DNA from: Bacteroidales bacterium
Lineage (GTDB): Bacteria; Bacteroidota; Bacteroidia; Bacteroidales; Paludibacteraceae
Assembly: GCA_900768725.1 (NCBI GenBank)
Contig: CAAGDU010000076.1
Span: 1 to 24,444 of the forward strand
Length of the DNA stretch: 24,444 nt
Direction of reading: 5' to 3'
The notes below the pieces were generated by a model, which was not told where the DNA came from, did no database searches, and saw only the letters and a list, made by a program, of their open reading frames with translations. A program made the position numbers and the translations under genes. Below are positions 14,500 to 21,089 of the stretch, piece after piece (position 1 is the first letter of the stretch; each line of letters opens with the position of its first letter).

Positions 14500-14573
14500 T
14501 CGGGATGACAAGATTCGAACTTGCGACCTCCGGTCCCCCAGACCGTTGCGCTACCGGACTGCGCCACATCCCG
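14500..14573 (-). tRNA. tRNA-Pro, anticodon GGG
   Basis: A 74-nt cloverleaf on the minus strand. Acceptor arms CGGGATG/CATCCCG, D-arm stems GCGC/GCGC, anticodon loop CTGGGGG with GGG at positions 34-36, T-loop TTCGAAT and discriminator A are all in place. The lowest anticodon-stem pair is mismatched. CCA is not encoded, as is common in Bacteroidota. It is a single-gene transcript with its own promoter (14680-14711) and terminator. Confidence 0.96.
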
Positions 14574-14679
14574 ATGCCCTGAAGAAATTTGTAAATTTGA
14601 AAATTTGAAAATGACCTTGCGGCACAAAAATTTTCAAATTTTCAGATTGTTAATTTTCAAATCTTCTCAAAAGCGGCTG

Positions 14680-14711
14680 CAAAGGTACGACTTTTTTTTG
14701 ATATGACCAAA
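14680..14711 (-). promoter_or_regulatory. Promoter of tRNA-Pro
   Basis: On the minus strand TTTGG (14707-14711), 19 bp, TACCTTTG (14680-14687). Initiation near 14673 would give a leader of about 100 bases before the tRNA. It lies just upstream of miaB, which reads the other way. Confidence 0.85.
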
Positions 14712-14745
14712 TAAATTTGAAAAATTCTTGTAAAAAACGTGTTTT

Positions 14746-16056
14746 ATGAGCAAAAGATTCTACATAGAGACCTATGGTTGCCAGATGAACGTGGCAGACA
14801 GTGAGGTGGTAGCGGCTATCATGCAGACTGCTGACTGTGTGATGACAGACGATTGGCATGAGGCGGATATCATCCTGCTCAACACCTGCTCTATCCGCGA
14901 CAACGCCGAGCAGAAAGTGGTGAGCAGGCTGCGGGAACTCAGGGCACTGACAAAGAAAGAGCATCGCCCCACGATGGGCGTTATCGGCTGTATGGCGGAG
15001 CGCATGGGGGAGGAGTTGATACGGGACTACAAAGTGGATTTCGTAGCAGGACCGGATGCGTATATGGATATCCCTAACCTGTTGGCGCAGTGTGAGTTAG
15101 GGCAGAAAGCCATGAATATCGAACTGAGCAAGACGGAGACCTACCGCGAGGTGATGCCGGCGCGTATCGGCAAGAGTATCAGCGGGTTTGTGAGTATCAT
15201 GCGGGGTTGCAACAACTTCTGCTCTTACTGCGTGGTGCCCTACACCCGCGGGCGGGAGCGCAGTCGCGATGTGGAGAGCATACTGAATGAGGTGCGCGAC
15301 CTGTGGGCAAAGGGCTACAAAGAGGTTACGCTGTTGGGGCAGAACGTGAACTCGTGGAAAGAAGGGGAGAGAGATTTTGCAGATTTGCTGGAGATTGTGG
15401 CAGAGGCGGTGCCCGAGATGCGTATTCGCTTTACGACCTCGCACCCGAAAGATATGTCGGACAAGACGCTTGAGACCATCGCGCGCCACAAGAACCTCTG
15501 TCGGTTTATTCACCTGCCGGTGCAGAGCGGGTCGAACAAGATACTGAAACTGATGAACCGCAAATACACCCGCGAGTGGTATCTTGACCGCATCGCCGCC
15601 ATCCGCCGTATCCTGCCCGATGCCGCGATAGGCACGGATGTGTTTTGCGGTTTCCACGATGAGACGCTGGAAGACCATGCCGAGACGCTGAGCCTGATGC
15701 GGGAGGTAGGCTTCGACACGGCGTTCATGTTCAAATACAGCGAGCGTCCGGGCACATACGCGCAGAAACACCTGCCGGATAATATCGCCGAGGAGGAGAA
15801 AGTGCGCCGACTGAATGAGATTATCGCCCTACAAAACGAGTTGTCGCTGGCGAGCAACCGAAGGGAGATAGGCAAGACGGTAGAGGTGCTGGTGGAAGGT
15901 TTTTCCAAGCGGAGCCACGAGGATATGTTCGGACGCACATCGCAATACAAGACCGTGGTCTTCCCGCGGGCGGGGAGACACATTGGCGAACTGGTGCAAG
16001 TGCGTGTGTTGGAAGCGAGTGCTGCCACGCTGCGCGGCGAGATTGTGGAAGAGTAA
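14746..16056 (+). CDS. miaB: tRNA-2-methylthio-N6-dimethylallyladenosine synthase
   Basis: A 436-residue methylthiotransferase that adds a methylthio group to i6A37 of tRNAs reading UNN codons. The N-terminal UPF0004 domain has ETYGCQMN (Cys12), LLNTCSIRDNAE and IGCMAERMG, the three cysteines of the second cluster. The radical SAM domain has MRGCNNFCSYCVVPYTRGRE with Cys155, Cys159 and Cys162, then TLLGQNVNSW. HLPVQSGSNKILKLMNRKYT is the usual downstream block, and the TRAM domain ends the protein (GKTVEVLVEG to LRGEIVEE). Length and order are normal. It starts 35 bp after the tRNA-Pro promoter region and diverges from that tRNA. A weak TAAATTTG at 14712-14719 may be its own -7 box. Confidence 0.97.
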   Translation: MSKRFYIETYGCQMNVADSEVVAAIMQTADCVMTDDWHEADIILLNTCSIRDNAEQKVVSRLRELRALTKKEHRPTMGVIGCMAERMGEELIRDYKVDFVAGPDAYMDIPNLLAQCELGQKAMNIELSKTETYREVMPARIGKSISGFVSIMRGCNNFCSYCVVPYTRGRERSRDVESILNEVRDLWAKGYKEVTLLGQNVNSWKEGERDFADLLEIVAEAVPEMRIRFTTSHPKDMSDKTLETIARHKNLCRFIHLPVQSGSNKILKLMNRKYTREWYLDRIAAIRRILPDAAIGTDVFCGFHDETLEDHAETLSLMREVGFDTAFMFKYSERPGTYAQKHLPDNIAEEEKVRRLNEIIALQNELSLASNRREIGKTVEVLVEGFSKRSHEDMFGRTSQYKTVVFPRAGRHIGELVQVRVLEASAATLRGEIVEE

Positions 16057-16200
16057 GAACGTAGCCCCACTCATCACGAACCGACCTGCATTCGAGATAG
16101 CCCCCACTTGCGCGTCTCAGGGGACAGGGGTCGAGAAAGGAAAATCTCAACAATCATACATTAAATGTTTGTTTACCTATTGATTATTGGGAGGGCATAG

Positions 16201-16401
16201 ATGAAAACACCTCCATCCATAGCGGCTTCGACACGTAATGAGCGCCTTGCGTTTGTACAGCAACAATGGGAGTGCATACACAACTGTGAACTATGCGGCA
16301 AATGCCACATGCTTCACGGACAGAACGCAGAGGATGCCTACACAGAGTACATTACCGGCAAGCGGTCGTATATGGAGATTACTTTGGAACTTAGGCGATG
16401 A
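16201..16401 (+). CDS. Short Cys-rich conserved protein, first gene of a YgbA operon
   Basis: A 66-residue cytosolic protein with a compact cysteine cluster, CIHNCELCGKCHMLHG (about residues 28-43), suited to bind zinc or an iron-sulfur cluster. The N-terminus is polar and the C-terminus is a charged helix (GKRSYMEITLELRR). It is preceded by GGAGG 6-10 bases before the ATG, an unusually clear Shine-Dalgarno for this phylum. Its TGA overlaps the ATG of the YgbA gene by 4 bp, so the two are translationally coupled. I recall similar short proteins beside YgbA homologues in Bacteroidales but know no function; a metal or redox partner in nitrosative-stress response is inference. The 144-bp gap from miaB holds no clear TAnnTTTG box. 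Confidence 0.78.
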   Translation: MKTPPSIAASTRNERLAFVQQQWECIHNCELCGKCHMLHGQNAEDAYTEYITGKRSYMEITLELRR

Positions 16402-16715
16402 AACGCATTGCAGCAGAGAAACATACAGTAGAAACGATGATACGCTTGTATTGTCGCAAGCAACACGGGGGAACGGACGGACTTTGTCCGAAGTGTCAAA
16501 CCTTGCTCCATTACGCGACGCACCGCTTGGATTGTTGTCGATATGCCGAGGCAAAGCCGACTTGTGATGCTTGTCTTGTTCATTGCTACAAACCCGAGAT
16601 GCGCGAGCAGATTCGTCAAGTGATGCGGTTTAGTGGGCCAAGAATGATATGGTATCATCCTTTCATGGCGATTACACATGTGATACGAAAAATCCAAAGC
16701 AAAAGAAATGCGTAA
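16398..16715 (+). CDS. ygbA: YgbA-family (nitrous-oxide-stimulated promoter family) protein
   Basis: A 105-residue protein of the YgbA_NO family (PF11756). The conserved core is present: MIRLYCRKQHGGTDGLCPKC, LLHYATHRLDCCRY, PTCDACLVHCYKPEMREQIR and FSGPRMIWYHPFMAI. The seven or so cysteines, arranged as CxxC pairs, probably hold a metal or iron-sulfur centre. In Enterobacteria ygbA is controlled by the nitric-oxide-sensing NsrR regulon and helps growth after nitrosative stress. Here it is the middle gene of a coupled set, overlapping the previous gene by 4 bp and the next by 8 bp, which supports a shared stress role. It is soluble with no signal peptide. Confidence 0.93.
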   Translation: MKRIAAEKHTVETMIRLYCRKQHGGTDGLCPKCQTLLHYATHRLDCCRYAEAKPTCDACLVHCYKPEMREQIRQVMRFSGPRMIWYHPFMAITHVIRKIQSKRNA

Positions 16716-17220
16716 AGCAAGCAGAGCAATGCCCGCAGAATGGGCATGGGAGGTACTGAAGAAAGCACCCTACATCACGGTCAGCATGTCTGACTCCGAT
16801 GGTACACCTTACGCTGTGCCTTTGTCGTTGGCTGCCGTAGAGGATGTTTTTTATTTCCATTGTGCACCGGAAGGAAAGAAACTGAACATCTTAGCTAGAA
16901 ACCCTCGTGTTTGCCTCTCGGCTGTGAGCCGTTGTAAGCCGACGGTCGGTCCCAAGGATGGCAGTTTCACGCTTGAGTTCAGCTCTGTGATTGCTTATGG
17001 TGTGGCAGAACGAGTGGAAGCGGACGAGGAGAAAATCATCGGGCTTCGTGCTATCTGTGAGCGCTTTTTGCCACAGCACATGGATACCTTTGACAGCGCC
17101 ATCGCCCGCAGTCTTGATAGAACGGCGGTTGTACGTATTCGCCTTACCGAACCTCCTACCGGCAAACGCAAGCAATACGACCGTCAAGGTGAGGAAATGA
17201 AATACGGCAGAATGGAATGA
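16708..17220 (+). CDS. NimA-like pyridoxamine-phosphate-oxidase-fold flavin protein
   Basis: A 170-residue split-barrel protein of the PNPOx-like superfamily. ITVSMSDSDGTPYAVPLSLA, FYFHCAPEGKKLNIL and RVCLSAV are the usual FMN-binding strands; the His and Cys in FHCA and the later FLPQHMDTF follow the NimA pattern. NimA-type proteins reduce 5-nitroimidazoles or bind flavin or haem; the true substrate here is unknown. The start overlaps the YgbA stop by 8 bp (ATG at 16708), so it is co-translated. No membrane segments are seen. Together with the two metal-binding partners upstream it looks like a small redox or nitrosative-stress operon. Confidence 0.9.
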   Translation: MRKASRAMPAEWAWEVLKKAPYITVSMSDSDGTPYAVPLSLAAVEDVFYFHCAPEGKKLNILARNPRVCLSAVSRCKPTVGPKDGSFTLEFSSVIAYGVAERVEADEEKIIGLRAICERFLPQHMDTFDSAIARSLDRTAVVRIRLTEPPTGKRKQYDRQGEEMKYGRME

Positions 17221-17377
17221 CGATAGATAGCATTTCCTGCCGAAGTAGTTATTTACCAAGGATGAGGGTAACTCATCGTTTCTGACTTTCTAAATCCAAC
17301 AATCTTCAATCTAAAGGTTAAAATACGAGTAGAAATTGTAGAAAAGTAGCGAAAAATTGCATTTTTTTTCATTTTTA

Positions 17378-17409
17378 TTTGGTGGTATTAAAAAAAAGCC
17401 GTACCTTTG
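17378..17409 (+). promoter_or_regulatory. Strong promoter in the gap before greA
   Basis: TTTG (17378-17381), 20 bp, TACCTTTG (17402-17409). The nearest annotated start codon is 380 bp downstream, so it points to an RNA gene or a long leader. Confidence 0.85.
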
Positions 17410-17414
17410 CACTC

Positions 17415-17603
17415 GAAAACAAATAAAATTTTCATAGTTAAGGTTTAGGTTTAATGGCAATAGGAGGCTGTGAAGTTTCCTATTGTTTTTTCCGACAAGC
17501 TAAACGGACAACAGACCGCTATACTAAAAGATGAAGGGTTAAAGACTAAATAATGCGAACTTGAAATAAGGTTCTTATACACTAAGACGACCGTGATTTT
17601 TTT
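17415..17603 (+). ncRNA. Candidate small RNA or long leader, about 190 nt
   Basis: This is bounded by the promoter at 17378-17409 and a terminator-like end: the hairpin TCTTA/TAAGA (17573-17577 with 17583-17587), extended by GGT/ACC, then seven T at 17597-17603. Inside, CAATAGGA (17458-17465) pairs with TCCTATTG (17478-17485), followed by six T, and GTTTAG near 17441 can pair with CTAAAC at about 17510. GAACTT/AGGTTC (about 17558-17574) competes with the last hairpin. The rest of the 17221-17788 gap shows only a further 9-bp hairpin (TTAGTCTTT/AAAGACTAA, 17695-17748). It could be a Bacteroidales-specific structured RNA, a 6S-like RNA, or an attenuator; I cannot assign a family. Confidence 0.55.
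17458..17491 (+). terminator. Early intrinsic terminator or attenuator hairpin
   Basis: An 8-bp stem CAATAGGA/TCCTATTG with a 12-nt loop is followed by TTTTTT, about 45 bases after the predicted transcript start. It may end a short transcript or control passage into the longer one. Confidence 0.6.
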
Positions 17604-17788
17604 CTTTCAACAAAAATTTCCAAAAATTGTCCAAACATTCTATTCTCCGTTAATTGCCGTTAATTATTCATTCATGTACTTCCAAAAACCTAATTAGTCT
17701 TTGACTACTGAAAATTTTTGCTTTTAGCCAACTCACGCTAAAGACTAAAAGATTAAGGGAATCTATATAAAAGAAACTCAAAAACGAC

Positions 17789-17938
17789 ATGAAAAGAGAG
17801 AATAACAAAACTGTTGCAGCACCCGAGGTGCAAGAGAGCATGCAGCCCGATATGTCCCGCCCGGTTGTGGATTTCACCAATATAGATGAGGTGCGCAAAG
17901 CGGTGATTATGAGCGAGATACTGAATAAGAAATACTGA
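17789..17938 (+). CDS. 49-residue conserved small protein upstream of greA
   Basis: ATG at 17789, TGA at 17936-17938. The protein begins MKRENNKTVAAPEVQESMQP and ends with DFTNIDEVRKAVIMSEILNK plus KY. The C-terminal helix with R-K-A-V-I-x-S-E-I-L-N closely resembles the tail of many short Bacteroidales hypothetical proteins, which supports it being real although it is short. The N-terminal half is polar and probably disordered. It precedes greA by 23 bp on the same strand, so co-transcription is likely. No function is known to me; the position beside a transcription factor invites an RNA-polymerase-related guess, but nothing in the sequence shows it. Confidence 0.7.
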   Translation: MKRENNKTVAAPEVQESMQPDMSRPVVDFTNIDEVRKAVIMSEILNKKY

Positions 17939-17961
17939 TTTATAAATTCTAAAATAATACT

Positions 17962-18432
17962 ATGGCAGTTACTTACATGACCGCAGAAGGTCTGCAAAAA
18001 CTAAAAGACGAGCTCCAGTTCTTGGAGAGCACAGAGCGTCCGCGCGTGATTGCCGCTATAGCAGAAGCACGCGACAAGGGAGATTTGAGTGAAAACGCAG
18101 AATACGATGCCGCCAAAGAGGAGCAAGGGCATCTGGAGAGCCGTATCGCACAGTTGAAAGGCAAGATAATGGATGCCCGTATCATCGACCAAAGCACCGT
18201 AAAGACCGACGAGGTGCAGATACTAACTAAGGTACGCGTGCGCGTAAAGAAGAGCGGGGCGGAGAAAGTATATCAACTTGTTACCGAGGGCGAAGCCAAC
18301 ATCGCCGAGGGCAAGATAGCCGTTACCACGCCGATTGCCAAGGGATTGATGGGCAAGAAAGTGGGCGAAGTGGCACAAGTGCAGGTGCCCGCCGGAATGA
18401 TGGAGTTTGAGATATTGGAGATAAGCCTGTAA
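17962..18432 (+). CDS. greA: Transcription elongation factor GreA
   Basis: A 156-residue GreA. It enters the secondary channel of stalled RNA polymerase and stimulates cleavage of the back-tracked transcript. The N-terminal coiled coil carries MTAEGLQKLKDELQFLESTE and the acidic tip ARDKGDLSENAEYDAAKEEQ (about residues 36-55), whose Asp and Glu activate the polymerase. The C-terminal FKBP-like domain ends GKKVGEVAQVQVPAG and LEISL. The length is standard. It follows the 49-residue gene and is itself followed by a GGGAGGG-type hairpin at 18452-18471 that may serve as transcript end. Confidence 0.97.
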   Translation: MAVTYMTAEGLQKLKDELQFLESTERPRVIAAIAEARDKGDLSENAEYDAAKEEQGHLESRIAQLKGKIMDARIIDQSTVKTDEVQILTKVRVRVKKSGAEKVYQLVTEGEANIAEGKIAVTTPIAKGLMGKKVGEVAQVQVPAGMMEFEILEISL

Positions 18433-18440
18433 AGGATGAG

Positions 18441-18547
18441 ACCCACCCCAACCCTCCCTACAAAGGGAGGGAGATAGTAAAATTACCTTTGTTTCACTAA
18501 ACTAACCCCTCATACCCTCCCCCTTCGTAGGGGGAGAAGGAGGGGGT
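18441..18547. repeat. Two CCCTCCC/GGGAGGG hairpin elements between greA and HIT gene
   Basis: The first has CCCTCCCT (18452-18459), loop ACAA and AGGGAGGG (18464-18471); read with its flanks it matches the element inside the GH13 gene. The second (about 18506-18547) pairs CCTCCCCC with GGGGGAGAAGG around TTCGTA and ends 6 bases before the HIT start codon. Either could slow polymerase or form a 3' end. Confidence 0.8.
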
Positions 18548-18553
18548 CTTGAA

Positions 18554-18961
18554 ATGACACTCTTCACTCGTATTATCAATGGTGAGATTCCTTCCTACAA
18601 GGTAGCGGAGGACGACAAATACTATGCGTTCTTGGACATCAACCCGCTGCAGAAAGGGCATACGCTGGTCATCCCTAAGTTGCCCGAGCCCGAAGCGGAC
18701 TATATCTTCGACCTCGACGATGAGACGCTGGCGGGGCTGATGGTGTTCACCAAGAAAGTGGCGCGCGGGCTGAAAGAGGCGACAGGTTGCCAGCGCGTGG
18801 GCGTGGCTGTGCTGGGCATGGAGGTGAATCACGTGCATGTACATCTCGTGCCAATGAATAGCGAGCGCGACATGCTCTTCACCAACCCGAAACTGCAACT
18901 GCCCGCCGAGGAGATGGCAGAGATAGCCAACTCCATCGCCGAGGCGATAGAAAAGGCTTGA
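18554..18961 (+). CDS. HIT-family nucleotide hydrolase
   Basis: A 135-residue histidine-triad protein of the Hint type, a homodimeric cytosolic enzyme that hydrolyses nucleoside phosphoramidates or related adenylates. FTRIINGEIPSYKVAEDDKY and AFLDINPLQKGHTLVIPK form the N-terminal part; the catalytic NHVHVHLVP has His93, His95 and His97. The C-terminus AEEMAEIANSIAEAIEKA is a helix. The start (18554) is only 6 bases after the repeat hairpin upstream, so the ribosome-binding region lies within repeat sequence. The TPR regulator follows 5 bp after the stop, suggesting a shared transcript. In many Bacteroidales the HIT gene lies next to greA, and the order here agrees. Confidence 0.96.
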   Translation: MTLFTRIINGEIPSYKVAEDDKYYAFLDINPLQKGHTLVIPKLPEPEADYIFDLDDETLAGLMVFTKKVARGLKEATGCQRVGVAVLGMEVNHVHVHLVPMNSERDMLFTNPKLQLPAEEMAEIANSIAEAIEKA

Positions 18962-18966
18962 CGCCT

Positions 18967-20478
18967 ATGTATAGCAGGTTTTTGATACAGATTGCCTTGT
19001 GTGGACTGATGTTCGCACAAGGCAATCTTGCTTTAGCAGCACAGCCTGCGGACAGCCTTGCCTTTCAGCGGGCACTATCGCAGCGAAACTACGGGATAGA
19101 TGCTTTCAAACAAGGACATTCGGAATCGGCGCAAGACAGCCTGATTGCCGCCTACGACACGTTCATGCGCCTGCAATGCTACGACTACGCCTCGCTCTGC
19201 CTCTACGAGCGCGCCATTGAGTACATGAACATCGGGGCGTTCGACCAGATGGAGGTGCTGATGCGGCAGTTGGAGACGCTGACCAACTTCTCTGACTCAA
19301 AGGAGGTGCGGTCTCCGGGCCGCACCAAAGAAAGAACAGAAGATGAGGGTCGCTCCCTCGTACTCTTCAACTACTATTCCGTGGCATCCGCCTACTATGC
19401 CCAGTTGGATAGCGGCGACCTCGCTATCCGCTACGGCGAGCAGTCTATTCAGGCGATGGAGCAACTGCCGGACCCCGAGCAGTGGCGTATCATCCCGCCG
19501 TGGAACTACTACAACCAAGCCCTCTACTACGATTTCTACACCTCTCCGCGGCAGACCGACAGCATAGAGGCATACCTGCGGCGCGCCGAGCACGCCGCCG
19601 CCTTGCTGCACGACCCCGAGGACCGACAAGAGGTCAACATCAGCATTCAAGATATGTGGGCATGGCTTCGGTATTATCGCGGGCAATACCGCGCCGCCGA
19701 GCGGACGATGCTGGAGGTGCTGGCGATGATAGACAGCGTGGCGGAGTTCCATCCGAATACCGTCGTAACCGAGCGCGGAGAGGCGTATGCGTTCATGGTC
19801 ATGCTCTGCACGGAGCAAGGGCGCTACCGCGAGGCACTCGACTGGCAAGAGCGGCTGATAGAGAACAACGCCGTCCGCTACGACATCGACAAGACCGCCA
19901 GCCTGCAAGAGATAGAGACGCGCTACGAGGTGGAGAAGAAAACGCTCGAGATGGAGCGGCTGCAAGAGCGTAACCTCGCTTTCCGCCGTCTGCTCTACCT
20001 GCTGCTCTCGCTCCTGCTCTGCGCCATCTTGCTCATCATCGTGCTCTACCTGCGCAAGAAAAACACCGAGGCGAGACTATATGAAGCCGCTTTGGAGGCG
20101 GATAACATGCGCAGCGCGATGGATGCCGCACTCGCTGCGGCTCCATCAGAGAATGGAGAGAAGAAAGAAGACGGCATGACGGCTTTGCAACTGTTGGCGG
20201 ATAACCTCATCAAGCAACTGCAGCAGTTGCCTGCCTCCTGCGCCTACAAGGTGCACAGCATAGCCCGCCTGCAACAGGTGGACTTGGAGCATATCTTGCA
20301 CCTCTGCGCACAAGGAAATCGGCTAACGAACATGGACAAACGCTATATCCTCTGCTTCGCCGCGGGGATGAGTGTGGAGGACGTGGCAGACCTGTTCCAC
20401 ATAGAGCCGGCATCCGTCTATACCGTCCGTTACCGCCTCCGCAAGAAGTTCCCCGCCAACAGCATGTTCCCGTATTAG
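18967..20478 (+). CDS. TPR, membrane and C-terminal HTH regulator
   Basis: A 503-residue protein. The start at MYSRFLIQIALCGLMFAQ (18967) gives a signal peptide; a TTG at 18958 is possible but unneeded. Residues about 25-320 are tetratricopeptide-like helices (for example FNYYSVASAYYAQLDSGDL and RYREALDWQERLIEN). A coiled linker rich in Glu leads to one membrane segment, LLYLLLSLLLCAILLIIVLY (about 341-360). The cytosolic tail ends with a LuxR-like helix-turn-helix, DKRYILCFAAGMSVEDVADL and SVYTVRYRLRKKF. This layout is common in Bacteroidales, where it is thought to link a periplasmic or envelope signal to gene control. The segment SDSKEVRSPGRTKERTEDEG (about 113-132) interrupts the TPR helices and contains a palindrome, probably a repeat insertion. 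Targets are unknown. Confidence 0.85.
   Translation: MYSRFLIQIALCGLMFAQGNLALAAQPADSLAFQRALSQRNYGIDAFKQGHSESAQDSLIAAYDTFMRLQCYDYASLCLYERAIEYMNIGAFDQMEVLMRQLETLTNFSDSKEVRSPGRTKERTEDEGRSLVLFNYYSVASAYYAQLDSGDLAIRYGEQSIQAMEQLPDPEQWRIIPPWNYYNQALYYDFYTSPRQTDSIEAYLRRAEHAAALLHDPEDRQEVNISIQDMWAWLRYYRGQYRAAERTMLEVLAMIDSVAEFHPNTVVTERGEAYAFMVMLCTEQGRYREALDWQERLIENNAVRYDIDKTASLQEIETRYEVEKKTLEMERLQERNLAFRRLLYLLLSLLLCAILLIIVLYLRKKNTEARLYEAALEADNMRSAMDAALAAAPSENGEKKEDGMTALQLLADNLIKQLQQLPASCAYKVHSIARLQQVDLEHILHLCAQGNRLTNMDKRYILCFAAGMSVEDVADLFHIEPASVYTVRYRLRKKFPANSMFPY
19305..19326. repeat. GGTGCGG/CCGCACC palindrome inside the TPR gene
   Basis: A 7-bp stem (19305-19311 with 19320-19326) around TCTCCGGG. It is translated as part of EVRSPGRTK in a charged stretch that breaks the TPR helix pattern. 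No second copy is seen in this window, so its repeat status is inferred from the other intragenic elements. Confidence 0.55.
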
Positions 20479-20528
20479 GCTTATGATTCGGGAATGCTGT
20501 AAAGATACCACGAAAAGTCTTGCTATAC

Positions 20529-21030
20529 ATGAAAAAATATGATTATCTGATTGTAGGCTCCGGACTATATGGTGCCACGTTTGCCCACTTTGGCGGATAC
20601 GCTGGTATATACGGGTGCGCTGGATGCATATTTCGATTATCGCTTGGGGAGATTGGACTGGCGCACCATCACGTTCCGCACCCGCGTGGAGGATACGCCC
20701 AACTACCAAGGTAACGCCGTGGTCAACTATACCTCCCACGATGTGCCTTATACCCGCGTGATAGAGCACAAGCACTTTGAACTATTCGGTCAGGAGGTCT
20801 ATGCTTGTCCGAGAACGGTTATCAGCGAGGAGTATTCTGCGGAATACCATCCCGGTATGGAGCCTTACTATCCGATTAATGATGCAACCAACAACGCGCT
20901 GGAAGAGCAGTATCGGCAGTTGGCATCGCAAGAAAAGGACGTTATCTTCGGCGGTCGTTTGGCAGAATATAAATACTACGATATGGCTCCTATCGTAGAG
21001 AAAGTGATGGCGCAATTTGCTGAAGTGTAA
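20529..21030 (+). pseudogene. glf: UDP-galactopyranose mutase remnant with internal deletion
   Basis: Glf turns UDP-galactopyranose into UDP-galactofuranose for surface glycans. Here the first 22 codons, MKKYDYLIVGSGLYGATFAHF, carry the FAD-binding start and are in frame from 20529. The C-terminal 150 codons, LPTLADTLVYTGALDAYFDY through EYKYYDMAPIVEKV, are in the +1 frame from 20581. Conserved blocks NYQGNAVVNYT, TRVIEHKHFE and NVIFGGRLAEYK-like VIFGGRLAEYK are intact. About 200 central residues are missing. The join TTTGCCCACTTTGG (20580-20593) can be read as both ATFAHF and LPTLAD, pointing to deletion between short direct repeats. It stands 50 bp after the TPR gene with no glycan genes near. 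It cannot be functional. Confidence 0.93.
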
Positions 21031-21089
21031 AAATCCGATGCTATAAGGGCGATATAACGTATGGTAGGCACGTATCTTATGTAGCGCCC

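Noticed and set aside
17454..17534. 26-codon open frame (MAIGGCEVSYCFF...) inside the candidate small RNA
   Set aside because: Most of it overlaps the hairpin stem and T-run, so the codons follow from structure. A leader peptide cannot be excluded but nothing supports translation.
18958..18966. TTG start for the TPR regulator overlapping the HIT stop
   Set aside because: The ATG at 18967 begins directly before the signal peptide and leaves a normal 5-bp gap; the TTG would add only Met-Thr-Pro.
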